NCBI GenBank assembly: GCA_031284065.1
Contig: JAITAP010000014.1
Coordinates: 1-37,561 of the forward strand
Length of the DNA stretch: 37,561 nucleotides
Direction of reading: 5' to 3'
Source: Prevotellaceae bacterium
GTDB taxonomy: Bacteria; Bacteroidota; Bacteroidia; Bacteroidales; UBA932
Notes under the pieces: generated by a model
Databases searched by the model: none
What the model was told of the DNA's origin: nothing
Seen by the model: the letters and a program-made list of their open reading frames with translations, nothing else
Part shown: positions 14,838-23,243 of the stretch, piece after piece
How positions within the stretch are numbered: the stretch's first letter is position 1
How the letters are laid out: the number at the start of each line of letters is the position of its first letter
Made by a program: the position numbers and the translations under genes

Positions 14838-15038
14838 CGATGGTCGTTTTTCTATTGCTATTATTGCCCTACGGGCAATCGGGACGGGTGCGATACACGT
14901 TTTTTTATTGATATTATTGCCCTACGGGCAATCGGGACGGGTGCGATGGTCGTTTTTCTATTGATATTATTGCCCTGCGGGCAATCGGGACGGGTGTGAT
15001 ACACGTTTTTCTATTGATATTATTGCCCTGCGGGCAAT
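14838..15038. repeat. 53-nt tandem repeat, four hairpin units
   Basis: The palindrome ATTGCCC-TAC-GGGCAAT (loop TGC in units 3 and 4) starts at 14863, 14916, 14969 and 15022, an exact 53-nt period. Between palindromes the spacer alternates in part between GATACACG and GATGGTCG, each followed by a T-run and ATTGATATT. An additional half-palindrome GCCC-TAC-GGGC lies just upstream (14806-14816). Confidence 0.85.
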
Positions 15039-15078
15039 TGAGACGCAACCAACTGAAAATATTTATTAGGTCTTGCAC

Positions 15079-15113
15079 AACTTTTAACTTTTAACTTTTA
15101 ATTTTTAACTACC
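15079..15113. repeat. Period-7 microrepeat before the 991-aa gene
   Basis: Heptamers AACTTTT three times, then AATTTTT and AACTACC, ending 9 nt before the ATG at 15123. No standard -7 box lies between the tandem array and the ATG. Confidence 0.7.
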
Positions 15114-15122
15114 AATTAAAAA

Positions 15123-18098
15123 ATGCCTTCTCTTCCCAGCATCCGGCAGCTATACTTTAAGGATACCTCCTTTGCCAACCTGATGAATCGCCGCATCTAC
15201 AACATCCTGCTCATCGCCAGCCGGTACGACATCTTCATGCTGGAGGACGACGGGCGGGTGGACGAGCAAATTTTCAACGAGTACGTTTCGCTCAGCCTGC
15301 GCTACCCGCCTCGCTTCACGCAGGCGTCAACGGAGGCGGAGGCGCTGGCGCTGCTGCGGGAGCGGCCGTTTGAGCTTATCATCAGTATGCCCGGCGGCGA
15401 CAGCGATACCTTTGAGCAGGCAAAGCGCATCAAGGCGCAGCACGCCAACATCCCTATCGTGGTGCTCACGCCCTTTTCACGCGCCGTTTCGCAGCGCATC
15501 GCCAACGAAGACCTTAGCGCCATAGACTACGTGTTCAGCTGGCTGGGCAACACCAACCTGCTCATGGCCATCATCAAGCTCATAGAAGACCGCATGAACG
15601 TTGAGAACGACGTGAGCGAGGCGGGCGTGCAGGTGCTACTCTTCGTGGAAGACTCCATCCGCTTTTACTCCTCCATTTTGCCGCACCTCTACCAAGTCAT
15701 TTTCAAGCAGTCGCGCTCGTTTATGACCGAAGCGCTCAACGACCACCAGCGTATGCTCCGTATGCGCGGCCGGCCAAAAATCATGCTGGCGCGAACTTAC
15801 GAGGAGGCTGTGGCGATATACAGCCGCTACAGGGACAACATGCTGGGGGTAATATCGGACGCCAGCTTTGAGCGGAACGGGAAAAAGGACAAGCTGGCGG
15901 GGGTTGACCTCTGCCGCTACATCCGCGCTGTTGACAAGTTTGTGCCGTTCCTGCTGCAATCGTCGGAGAGCGAAAACGTCCGCTACGCCAACGAAATGAG
16001 CGTGGGGTTTATCAACAAAAATTCCAAAACGCTGGAGCTGGAGCTGCGCGACCACATGAAAAACGACTTCGGGTTTGGCGACTTCATCTTCCGCGACCCC
16101 GATACGGGGCAGGAGGTGGCGCGCGTGAGCACCCTGCGCGAAATGCAGGACAGCATTTTCGACGTCCCCGACGAGTCGCTCATTTACCACATCTCCAACA
16201 ACCACATTTCGCGCTGGCTTTACTCCCGCGCCATCTTCCCCGTAGCCGAGTTCCTCAAGAGCATTATTTTTGAGGGAGACAGCGACCTTGCTCAGGTGCG
16301 CCAAATCATTTTTGACGCTATTGTGCAGTACCGCAAGATAAAGAATCGCGGCGTGGTGGCGGTTTTCCAGCGCGACAGGTTCGACCGCTACTCCAACTTT
16401 GCCCGCATTGGCGAGGGGTCGATGGGGGGAAAGGCGCGGGGGCTGGCGTTCCTCGACTCGCTCATCAAGCGCAACGCTTCGCTCAGCGAAATGGACATGC
16501 TGGACGTTGCCGTCCCCAAAACGGTGGCGCTCTGCACCGACATTTTCGACGAGTTTATGGAGCAAAACAAGCTGTATCCCATTGCGCTGTGCGTTATTCC
16601 GGATGAGGAGATGCTTCAGCATTTTCTCCGCGCCAAGCTGCCGCGCCGCCTCATAGCCGATTTCCTCGCCTTTATTGAGGCAATAGACTCGCCCATTGCC
16701 GTGCGCTCGTCGAGCCTGCTGGAGGATTCGCACTACCAGCCGTTTGCCGGAATTTACAACACCTACATGATTCCCTACGTAAAGGGGAGCAAGACCGGCA
16801 CGCTAAGTATGCTCCGCGAGGCCATCAAGGGCGTGTATGCGTCGGCATTTTTCAGGGACAGCAAGGCGTACATGGCGGCAACGTCCAACGTGATTGACAA
16901 CGAAAAAATGGCCATCGTGCTGCAAGAGGTGTGCGGCAGCGCCTGCGGGCAGCGCTACTACCCTTCGTTTTCGGGCGTGGCGCGCTCCGTCAACTTTTAC
17001 CCCATAGCGCCGGAGCTGCCGGAGGACGGCGTGGCAAACATCGCGCTGGGGCTTGGAAAGTACATTGTGGACGGCGGCGTAACGCTCCGCTTTTCGCCGC
17101 GGCATCCGCAAAATATTTTGCAGCTGAGCACGCTCGACCTTGCGCTGCGCGAAACGCAAACCAAGTTCTACGCGCTCGACCTCTCAAAAAAGAATTTCGC
17201 CCTGCAACCCGACGATGCGTCTAACCTGCTCAAGCTGCCCGTGTCCGAAGCCGAAAAAGACGGCACGCTGCGCCTCATTGCCTCCACCTACGACCCCGCC
17301 GACCAGCTAATCCGCGACGGGCTGTACGAGGGCGGACGAAAAATTATCTCCTTTGCCAACATTTTGCAGCACGGCGCGGCGCCCATTGCGCAGGCGCTGG
17401 ACAGGGTGCTTCAGGTGGGGCACAGCGAAATGGGACGACACGTGGAAATAGAGCTCGCCGTGAACCTTTCCCTCGACAGCAGCAAGCCCAGCACGCTCTA
17501 CCTCCTGCAAATACGCCCGGTGGTCGATAGCCGCGAGGTGATAACCGAAAACCTTGCCGACGTGCCGCAGGAGCAGCTCATCATCGGCACGGAGAACGCC
17601 CTGGGGCACGGCGCTACCGGCGACGTGTGCGACGTGGTGTACGTAAAGCCCGAAAACTTTAGCGCGTCCAACAACCAGCTCATAGCGTACGAAATCGAAA
17701 ACATCAACCGCCGGCTGACGGAGGAGGGGAGGGGCTACGTGCTGGCGGGTCCCGGACGCTGGGGCAGCAGCGACGCAAGCTTGGGTATTCCGGTCAAGTG
17801 GCCGCACATATCGGGGGCGCGGCTCATTGTGGAGGCGGGGCTTACCTCCTACCGCATTGACCCGAGCCAGGGCACGCACTTTTTCCACAACCTCACCTCG
17901 CTGCGCGTGGGCTACTTCACCGTGAACCCCTACCTGAAGGAGGGCGGCGGCTTTTACGACGTGGCGTTTCTCGACGCGCAGCCCGCCGTTACCGAAACGG
18001 CATACCTCCGGCACGTGCGCTTTGAAAAGCCCGTTGTGATAAAGATTGACGGGAAAAAAGGTCGGGGCGTGGTGATGAAGCCGACAGGCGAGGAGTAA
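15123..18098 (+). CDS. PEP synthase/PPDK-like protein with two receiver-like modules
   Basis: 991 residues. Residues about 25-160 look like a degenerate receiver (PIVVLTPFSRAVSQRI). Residues about 168-300 look like a second receiver that keeps an acidic pair (E176, D177), an aspartate at the phosphoacceptor position (D246, 'VISDASF'), a serine (S280) and a lysine (K299). From about 410 comes the nucleotide-binding part of PEP synthase/pyruvate phosphate dikinase: 'GEGSMGGKARGLAFLD' (430-445) and 'SPIAVRSSSLLEDS'. The phosphohistidine swivel domain (GGxTSHxAI) and the PEP/pyruvate barrel are absent; the C-terminus instead carries 'GPGRWGSSDASLGIPVKWPH'. Such proteins are often annotated as PEP synthase in Bacteroidota, but without the histidine domain that activity is doubtful. 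Stands alone between two gaps. Confidence 0.65.
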   Translation: MPSLPSIRQLYFKDTSFANLMNRRIYNILLIASRYDIFMLEDDGRVDEQIFNEYVSLSLRYPPRFTQASTEAEALALLRERPFELIISMPGGDSDTFEQAKRIKAQHANIPIVVLTPFSRAVSQRIANEDLSAIDYVFSWLGNTNLLMAIIKLIEDRMNVENDVSEAGVQVLLFVEDSIRFYSSILPHLYQVIFKQSRSFMTEALNDHQRMLRMRGRPKIMLARTYEEAVAIYSRYRDNMLGVISDASFERNGKKDKLAGVDLCRYIRAVDKFVPFLLQSSESENVRYANEMSVGFINKNSKTLELELRDHMKNDFGFGDFIFRDPDTGQEVARVSTLREMQDSIFDVPDESLIYHISNNHISRWLYSRAIFPVAEFLKSIIFEGDSDLAQVRQIIFDAIVQYRKIKNRGVVAVFQRDRFDRYSNFARIGEGSMGGKARGLAFLDSLIKRNASLSEMDMLDVAVPKTVALCTDIFDEFMEQNKLYPIALCVIPDEEMLQHFLRAKLPRRLIADFLAFIEAIDSPIAVRSSSLLEDSHYQPFAGIYNTYMIPYVKGSKTGTLSMLREAIKGVYASAFFRDSKAYMAATSNVIDNEKMAIVLQEVCGSACGQRYYPSFSGVARSVNFYPIAPELPEDGVANIALGLGKYIVDGGVTLRFSPRHPQNILQLSTLDLALRETQTKFYALDLSKKNFALQPDDASNLLKLPVSEAEKDGTLRLIASTYDPADQLIRDGLYEGGRKIISFANILQHGAAPIAQALDRVLQVGHSEMGRHVEIELAVNLSLDSSKPSTLYLLQIRPVVDSREVITENLADVPQEQLIIGTENALGHGATGDVCDVVYVKPENFSASNNQLIAYEIENINRRLTEEGRGYVLAGPGRWGSSDASLGIPVKWPHISGARLIVEAGLTSYRIDPSQGTHFFHNLTSLRVGYFTVNPYLKEGGGFYDVAFLDAQPAVTETAYLRHVRFEKPVVIKIDGKKGRGVVMKPTGEE

Positions 18099-18322
18099 CC
18101 CAAAATGTTCGCCCTGCAAGCAACGCTCTATAACCTTGACAAACCTCGACTTTTAGTAAGCTCTGCTTTTGTCCCGGTCGCAAGCCTTTAGCCCCAAAAA
18201 GACTTGTGCTGACAGGCATAGCCGGAAGGGCAGCTTTGAAGCACAGCCCGAACTTCTACCCTGACTGCCCGGCGCACTTTGGAGAGCGCCATCTGGCGAT
18301 ACCGGCGTTCTGGGAAGGGTAG

Positions 18323-18859
18323 TTAGAACTGAATATTGAATCGCCCAATGTAGTGGTCAAAAAAGGCGGGGTTTACGTTGGTCAGGTTCATCAGCTCCGG
18401 CTCGCTAATGTTGCCGCTCACTTCTATGCAGTAGCAGGAGGGGTCGCTATCGTTTGGGTAATTTTTGTCGGTTTTGCTTAGCAGCAAAATCAGCGAATCC
18501 ATAGCTTTCGTTTGATTTTTCACCCCGAAAATTTTCAGGCAATGCCCGTCCCGCTCTACGTTCAGCAGCAGCACGTAGTCCGACTTGCCCAGCCGCTCGG
18601 CAAAATCGTCGAGCGCCAGCTTTGTTGGCAGGCGGTAAATGTGGACGTTGTCCACCGTTTTCAAAAAATTTTTCAGCGTGGCCTCCTCTGCGCGGTTTTC
18701 GTCAAGAAAGGGGGTGAGCATTGTTGGGTAGATGCTTATCTGGTGCACCGGCACGCCTAAGGAAACAATGTTTTTTTGCACATCAAAGCGTTTGGTCTGC
18801 GAGTAGCTGCAACCAAAAAACAGCCCCAAAACAACCGGTGCAAAGGGCAATACGGGCAT
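18323..18859 (-). CDS. Probable lipoprotein, DUF4252-like
   Basis: 178 residues from the ATG at 18857-18859; a TTG 8 codons upstream gives a longer form but spoils the signal peptide. MPVLPFAPVVLGLFFGC ends in a lipobox-like LFFGC, so residue C17 would be lipidated. The rest is soluble, about 160 residues of mixed alpha/beta content (VSLGVPVHQISIYPTML, KSDYVLLLNVERDGHCLKIF, CYCIEVSGNISEPELM), reminiscent of the DUF4252 family of small Bacteroidota envelope proteins. The family assignment is tentative and no function is known to me. It is last in a run of minus-strand genes. Confidence 0.5.
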   Translation of the reverse strand: MPVLPFAPVVLGLFFGCSYSQTKRFDVQKNIVSLGVPVHQISIYPTMLTPFLDENRAEEATLKNFLKTVDNVHIYRLPTKLALDDFAERLGKSDYVLLLNVERDGHCLKIFGVKNQTKAMDSLILLLSKTDKNYPNDSDPSCYCIEVSGNISEPELMNLTNVNPAFFDHYIGRFNIQF

Positions 18860-18906
18860 ACTATGGCGAACAGAAGCGTACAAAGTGTTTTTGATTATAA
18901 GTTGAA

Positions 18907-18914
18907 CAAAATTA
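18907..18914 (-). promoter_or_regulatory. Promoter -7 box for the lipoprotein gene
   Basis: TAATTTTG on the minus strand matches TAnnTTTG. It lies about 48 nt before the chosen ATG. No -33 element is clear. Confidence 0.4.
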
Positions 18915-19012
18915 CATCCCGCAACCCAATTTTCGGGCAGGATTGGCGCGAAAAATGTTACATTCTCCTAAAGAAAAAAAAGCTGCCGGCAATACATTCC
19001 GAATTTTTGAGG

Positions 19013-19423
19013 CTATTTGTCAAAGTGAGGCGCAAGAATAGCTGCCAAAACTTGAGGAATACGGCACGGTCTGTGGGTTGCCTCGTTCACGAAAACAAGC
19101 GTGAGCTCCGCTTCATTGATGAGCTTTTCGTCTTGGTTGCGTAGCTGGTAGTGAAAAATAATGCGCGCTCCGGGAAATTGTTTTATCGTTACGCGAACGG
19201 TCAGCAGGTCGTCGTAGTACGCCGGCGCAATGTACCGGACGTGCATTTCCGTTACCGGCATCATAATGCCCTGCCGCTCGAGCCCTACGTATGAAATGCC
19301 TGCGCTGCGCAGCATTTCGGTACGCGCTTCTTCGTAGTACAGGGGGTAGCAGCCGTGATACACTACCCCCATCTTGTCTGTTTCGCCGTAGCGTACTCGT
19401 ATTTTATGCTCGTAGCTGTACAT
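19013..19423 (-). CDS. Acyl-CoA thioesterase, YbgC/FadM type (hot-dog fold)
   Basis: 136 residues, the normal length for a single hot-dog domain. The N-terminal motif 'IRVRYGETDKMGVVYHGCY' contains the catalytic aspartate (D16) and the 'D-x-M-G-x-x-Y-H' signature of 4-hydroxybenzoyl-CoA thioesterase-like enzymes, then 'YYEEARTEMLRSAGISY'. It hydrolyses short acyl-CoA or acyl-ACP thioesters in the cytoplasm. It lies 40 nt downstream of the beta-lactamase-like gene on the same strand. The tol-pal genes that accompany ybgC in proteobacteria are absent. Confidence 0.88.
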   Translation of the reverse strand: MYSYEHKIRVRYGETDKMGVVYHGCYPLYYEEARTEMLRSAGISYVGLERQGIMMPVTEMHVRYIAPAYYDDLLTVRVTIKQFPGARIIFHYQLRNQDEKLINEAELTLVFVNEATHRPCRIPQVLAAILAPHFDK

Positions 19424-19463
19424 ATTTACTGGTATTGATTGATATTCTATTCCTAATTCAGCT

Positions 19464-20768
19464 TCACCTGCACCGTCCGCTGCCCGCTATGCGCGGCTCA
19501 TTTTCCATTGCACGCAGCAGGTCCTGCATCATGTTTTCCACCTCAAAGGGGAAGTCTGCCCCTTTTTTTGAGGAAGTATTGGTAACGAAAGCCCAGCGCC
19601 ATCCGCTTGTGTCGCGCACAACCGCAGCCGAAGTCCCGATAAGGGTTCCTGTTCGTATCCAGCGGCGTTCGTCCGCCATTCGCCACCCCAAAGGGTCAAA
19701 AACCGAATCGCAGCGCGCCATTGCCGCTACCGACTCCGGCGATAGAATGTCGGGGATTTCCGGCTTGCCGTCTATGCAGAGCGCAAAGCGCAGCAGCGCT
19801 ACCGGCGAGGCTACCCAGCCACCCGCCGCGCCAAGCGTGCGCATGTCGTACCCGCCCTCGCACTTCGGCACGTACAGGCGGGGATTGTCAAATGCCGCTA
19901 CGGGCTTTGCGCCGGGCGCATCGTAGTAGCACACTTCGTTGGCGTAGCGGTCGCGCGGGTAGCTGTTGCCCAGCCGCATGTTTGTAATGCCCATTGGCGT
20001 GAGCAACGCCTCGCGCACGTAGTCTTCGTAAGCAACGCCCGTAATCTTTTCGATGACGCAGCCCAGCACGGCGTAGCCAAAGTTGGAGTACTCGCTGTGG
20101 TCGCCTGCCTCAAAGTCCAGCGGCCTGCCCAGCACAAAGCAAATAATATCCTTAATGCCCACAGGCGGCGGGACGCGGAGTTCGCCTGCAATGGCGTGCC
20201 CCATGAACATCGGGTCGTCCCCTTGCGAGGCGTCCCAGCCGGCGGAGTGCTCCAGCAGGTGTCTTACGGTGATTTGCAGCGTGCGCTTATCGCAGATTTC
20301 GCAGGAAACAAAATCGCCCAAAATTCCTTCGCTGCCGAACACCTTGTCGTCCAAATTCAGCTTTCCCTGCTCTGCCAGCGCCATAATTGCGGTTGCCGTA
20401 ACCAGCTTGGATACGCTTGCCACGCGAAAAACATGGGTAGGGGTTACCTCCGTTCTCTGCTTCACGTCGGCGTAGCCAAAGCCTTTTGCGTACAGCAACC
20501 GGCCATCCTTTGCAACGGCGAGCGACGCGCCGTTAATTTTCCATTTCTTCAAAAAAAGCGATACCGCTTCATTCACGCTGTCAAACGCCGGAGCGCTGCA
20601 TGTTTCGTTGGTCAGGCACGGAATGGGGGACAGCGGAAAGGGTGAATACGATGAATCTCCTTCGCTTTCCCTGTGGCAGGCGCGCGTAAAAAAAAGCGTG
20701 AGGCACGCCAGCCCCGCCACCGCAGCAACCCCCGCTGCATAAAATATTTTCCGCTTGCTTCTCAACAA
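19464..20768 (-). CDS. Serine beta-lactamase-like hydrolase (class C/PBP4* family)
   Basis: 434 residues with an N-terminal membrane anchor (FYAAGVAAVAGLACLTLFF). The serine nucleophile motif S-V-S-K is at residues 118-121 (FRVASVSKLVTATAI) and the Y-S-N motif at 227-229 (HSEYSNFGYAVLG). Near the C-terminus RTGTLIG takes the place of the K/H-T-G triad. 'VAKDGRLLYAKGFGYADV' and 'ITVRHLLEHSAGWD' are family hallmarks. These proteins are esterases or D-amino-acid peptidases more often than beta-lactamases. No ATG is available; translation must start at TTG 20768 or the next TTG codon, 10 nt beyond the hisF stop, so it may be cotranscribed with hisF. Confidence 0.82.
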   Translation of the reverse strand: MLRSKRKIFYAAGVAAVAGLACLTLFFTRACHRESEGDSSYSPFPLSPIPCLTNETCSAPAFDSVNEAVSLFLKKWKINGASLAVAKDGRLLYAKGFGYADVKQRTEVTPTHVFRVASVSKLVTATAIMALAEQGKLNLDDKVFGSEGILGDFVSCEICDKRTLQITVRHLLEHSAGWDASQGDDPMFMGHAIAGELRVPPPVGIKDIICFVLGRPLDFEAGDHSEYSNFGYAVLGCVIEKITGVAYEDYVREALLTPMGITNMRLGNSYPRDRYANEVCYYDAPGAKPVAAFDNPRLYVPKCEGGYDMRTLGAAGGWVASPVALLRFALCIDGKPEIPDILSPESVAAMARCDSVFDPLGWRMADERRWIRTGTLIGTSAAVVRDTSGWRWAFVTNTSSKKGADFPFEVENMMQDLLRAMENEPRIAGSGRCR

Positions 20769-20777
20769 CCTGATTTT

Positions 20778-21557
20778 TTATTCCTGATTCCTAAATTTTT
20801 CGCTCCTTCTCACCGCAATTCCTTTTTCCGCCAAATATTTTTTCAGCGCGGAGATTTCCAGCTCTTTGAAGTGAAAAAGGCTGGCGGCAAGCGCGGCGTC
20901 GGCTTTACCTTTGGTAAATGCTTCCTCAAAATGCTGCATGTTGCCTGCGCCGCCGGAGGCGATTACCGGAATACCCAGCGATTCGGAGAGCTGCGCCAGC
21001 GCGTCGCACGCAAAGCCCTGCTTTACGCCGTCGTGGTTCATGCTGGTAAAAAGTATTTCGCCTGCGCCGCGATTTTCGGCTTCCTTTGCCCAGCTGAACA
21101 AATCCTTACCGGTGGAGATTCGCCCGCCGTTCAGGTAGCACGTCCAGCGGCCGTGCTCAAGCTTTGCGTCAATGGCGCACGTAACCACTTGGTTGCCGAA
21201 ATTTTTTGCAATCTCGTCAATAAGCTCCGGACGGCGGAGCGCGGCAGAATTTACCGACACCTTGTCCGCGCCGGCGGAGAGCAGCTCCGCCACGTCCCGC
21301 AGCTCGTTGATACCGCCGCCCACCGTAAACGGAATGTTTATGCGCCGCGCAATTTTTTTCACCAGCTCGGCAAATGTTTTTCGCTCCTCGTGCGAGGCGG
21401 TAATATCCAAAAACACCAGCTCGTCCGCACCCTCGCGGCTGTAGGCTGCGCCCAGCTCCACCGCGTCGCCCGCATCGCGAATGTTGACAAAGTTAACGCC
21501 TTTTACGGTGCGCCCGTTTCTAATGTCAAGACAGGGAATGATACGTTTGGCAAGCAT
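20778..21557 (-). CDS. hisF: Imidazole glycerol phosphate synthase, cyclase subunit
   Basis: 259 residues, a (beta/alpha)8 barrel. The opening '[20 protein letters not shown]' contains D11, and 'CAIDAKL' provides D130, the two catalytic acids at their textbook positions. Phosphate-binding loops '[11 protein letters not shown]' and '[14 protein letters not shown]' are present. HisF uses ammonia from HisH to convert PRFAR to imidazole glycerol phosphate and AICAR. It follows hisH by 106 nt on the same strand; hisA, which usually lies between them in Bacteroidales, is missing. Confidence 0.96.
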   Translation of the reverse strand: MLAKRIIPCLDIRNGRTVKGVNFVNIRDAGDAVELGAAYSREGADELVFLDITASHEERKTFAELVKKIARRINIPFTVGGGINELRDVAELLSAGADKVSVNSAALRRPELIDEIAKNFGNQVVTCAIDAKLEHGRWTCYLNGGRISTGKDLFSWAKEAENRGAGEILFTSMNHDGVKQGFACDALAQLSESLGIPVIASGGAGNMQHFEEAFTKGKADAALAASLFHFKELEISALKKYLAEKGIAVRRSEKFRNQE

Positions 21558-21663
21558 TTAAATTTACAGAATTACAGAATTAATACAGAATTTACGCATA
21601 AATCCATCACAATACCCCTCGCTCCACTCTTCACCCTACCTACAGCTAACTTCCCCAACTCCC

Positions 21664-22248
21664 TCAGCTCTTCAAAAAATTCTTCAAGATTTGTTCGCCT
21701 ACCTGTGCGCTTTTTTCGGGGTGGAACTGTACGGCGTAAAAATTATCCTTGTGCAGCGCGGCGCTAAAGGGCTGCGCGTAGCTGGTGGTAGCGATGGTAT
21801 GTGCGCCAACCTGCGCACAGTAGCTGTGAACGTAGTACACGTAGGGCTCTTTTTCCAGCCCTGCAAACAGCGGAGAGTCTTTTGCTTGAATGGTATTCCA
21901 TCCGATATGCGGAATCTTGTGCTCGCCCGGATTGAAGCGGCTTACGCGCTCGTCAAATACGCCGAGGCACTCCGTGTCGTCTTCTTCGGAGTACGCGCAT
22001 AAGAGCTGCAATCCAATGCAAATGCCCAGCGTGGGCTGCCTCAAGCTGCGGATAAGCGTATCCAGGCCATGCTCGCGCAGGTACCGCATGGTTGTACCCG
22101 CCTCGCCAACTCCCGGAAAAATAACCTTGTCGGCGGCGCGAATTACGTCGGGATTGTCGGTAACCACAGCCTCCCGGCCTATTCGCCTCATCGCATTTTC
22201 CACCGAAAAAATATTCCCGGCGTTGTACTTAATAATTGCTACGCTCAA
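21664..22248 (-). CDS. hisH: Imidazole glycerol phosphate synthase, glutamine amidotransferase subunit
   Basis: 194 residues, class I glutamine amidotransferase. The nucleophile C77 lies in TLGICIGLQLL, and the catalytic H176 and E178 lie in QFHPEKS. 'IKYNAGNIFSVENAMRRIG' and 'IPHIGWNTI' are typical of HisH. It supplies ammonia to HisF. It begins 48 nt after the end of the Nudix-like regulator gene, so it may also be read from that gene's promoter. Confidence 0.96.
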   Translation of the reverse strand: MSVAIIKYNAGNIFSVENAMRRIGREAVVTDNPDVIRAADKVIFPGVGEAGTTMRYLREHGLDTLIRSLRQPTLGICIGLQLLCAYSEEDDTECLGVFDERVSRFNPGEHKIPHIGWNTIQAKDSPLFAGLEKEPYVYYVHSYCAQVGAHTIATTSYAQPFSAALHKDNFYAVQFHPEKSAQVGEQILKNFLKS

Positions 22249-22296
22249 TGAACTCTTAGTTTAAAAAAAAATATTCCGGTATTTTCAAGCCGTTTG

Positions 22297-23043
22297 CTAC
22301 CTTATTTTGCCCCTGTGCACCTTTATGTACGCCTTGCGGTCGAAGCGGAAGTAGCGGGCGGCGCGGTGCGTTACGTTACGCTCCTTTTCCTCCAAGTCAA
22401 CAATATATTTTTCGTTCTCTATAAACTTCTTGTAAAAATTACGCACGTCGTAATTCTTGTTAAACAGCGTGCTGTAGGCCATCCGCAGCTCACGCGCCGT
22501 AAATTTTTTAGGCAGCAAGTCAAAAATTATAGCCGGATTGTAGATTACCTGACGGCGTATTTCCGCCAGCGCTTCGAGCAGGATAAGGGTGTGGTCAAAC
22601 GCCAACTTCACTGTGGTATCTGTTACGTCAAACCACTTTACGTCGTACTCTTTTGAGAAAGCGCCCCGCCGTTGGTTCATCTTAATGAGCGTAATGTAGC
22701 ACACCGTAACAATGCGGCCTATTTTTTGCCGTGTGGCATTTTCCAGCCACCGTGTGTCGCGCGGGTTGCTTGTCCTGTACGGCGAGCCGAAGCTTTTGAA
22801 CTGCCGCAGCTTTATATTTTTCAGCCCCGTAATATCTCTTACGGCGCGCTCTGCCGCCATGTCCAAATCTTCGTTGGCGTAAATAATGCTGCCGGGGAAT
22901 TTAAAATCGTTGTATTCGCTATTAGTTTCCTTACCCTGCCTGCTCATCAGAAGCATCTGGAGAGATTTGCCGTCAAAACCTAAAATTACACAATCTACCG
23001 ATACCGAACTAAAAAGAGCCTCTGTGCTTGAATAGTTTTCCAT
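22297..23043 (-). CDS. NrtR/AraR-like transcription regulator with degenerate Nudix domain
   Basis: 248 residues: a Nudix fold (about 10-150) and a winged-helix C-terminal part (about 165-248; 'LLPKKFTARELRMAYSTLF'). The Nudix box runs about 51-74 but its catalytic core reads R66-A-V-R-D-I-T-G-L instead of REUxEExGU, so hydrolysis is probably lost and the domain serves as a ligand sensor. NrtR-family regulators of Bacteroidota include the arabinose regulator AraR. The upstream neighbour is a pectinesterase, which suggests, but does not show, a sugar-related ligand. It has its own well-formed promoter. Confidence 0.8.
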   Translation of the reverse strand: MENYSSTEALFSSVSVDCVILGFDGKSLQMLLMSRQGKETNSEYNDFKFPGSIIYANEDLDMAAERAVRDITGLKNIKLRQFKSFGSPYRTSNPRDTRWLENATRQKIGRIVTVCYITLIKMNQRRGAFSKEYDVKWFDVTDTTVKLAFDHTLILLEALAEIRRQVIYNPAIIFDLLPKKFTARELRMAYSTLFNKNYDVRNFYKKFIENEKYIVDLEEKERNVTHRAARYFRFDRKAYIKVHRGKIR

Positions 23044-23071
23044 ACTGTCATCAACCTGTTGAATTAGGGGG

Positions 23072-23103
23072 CAAAGTTAGCAAATTTGTTTATCTATATG
23101 CAA
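23072..23103 (-). promoter_or_regulatory. Promoter of the Nudix-like regulator gene
   Basis: On the minus strand TTG (23101-23103), 21 nt, then TAACTTTG (23072-23079): both Bacteroidota elements at near-standard spacing, about 30 nt before the ATG. Confidence 0.6.
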
Positions 23104-23222
23104 TGTTTAACAAAAAATATAGCGTAAATATATGATAGTCAAACTGTTGCATATCGTATAAAACACAATATCTTTTGTTGATTTGGCGGCGCGGTGAGCA
23201 GACGGTGTTCGTTCGGCGCGTG

Positions 23223-23243
23223 CAATTATCAATTTTCAATTTG
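23223..23243. repeat. Period-7 microrepeat at the pectinesterase 3' end
   Basis: CAATTAT, CAATTTT, CAATTTG in register, spanning the stop codon of the pectinesterase gene. Confidence 0.55.

Noticed and set aside
14838-15038. CRISPR array
   Set aside because: Repeats include the spacers, which are nearly identical, and no cas genes are present; it is a simple tandem repeat.
19464-20768. Antibiotic-resistance beta-lactamase
   Set aside because: The family is mostly esterases and peptidases; the third motif is RTG, not KTG, and there is no mobile context.
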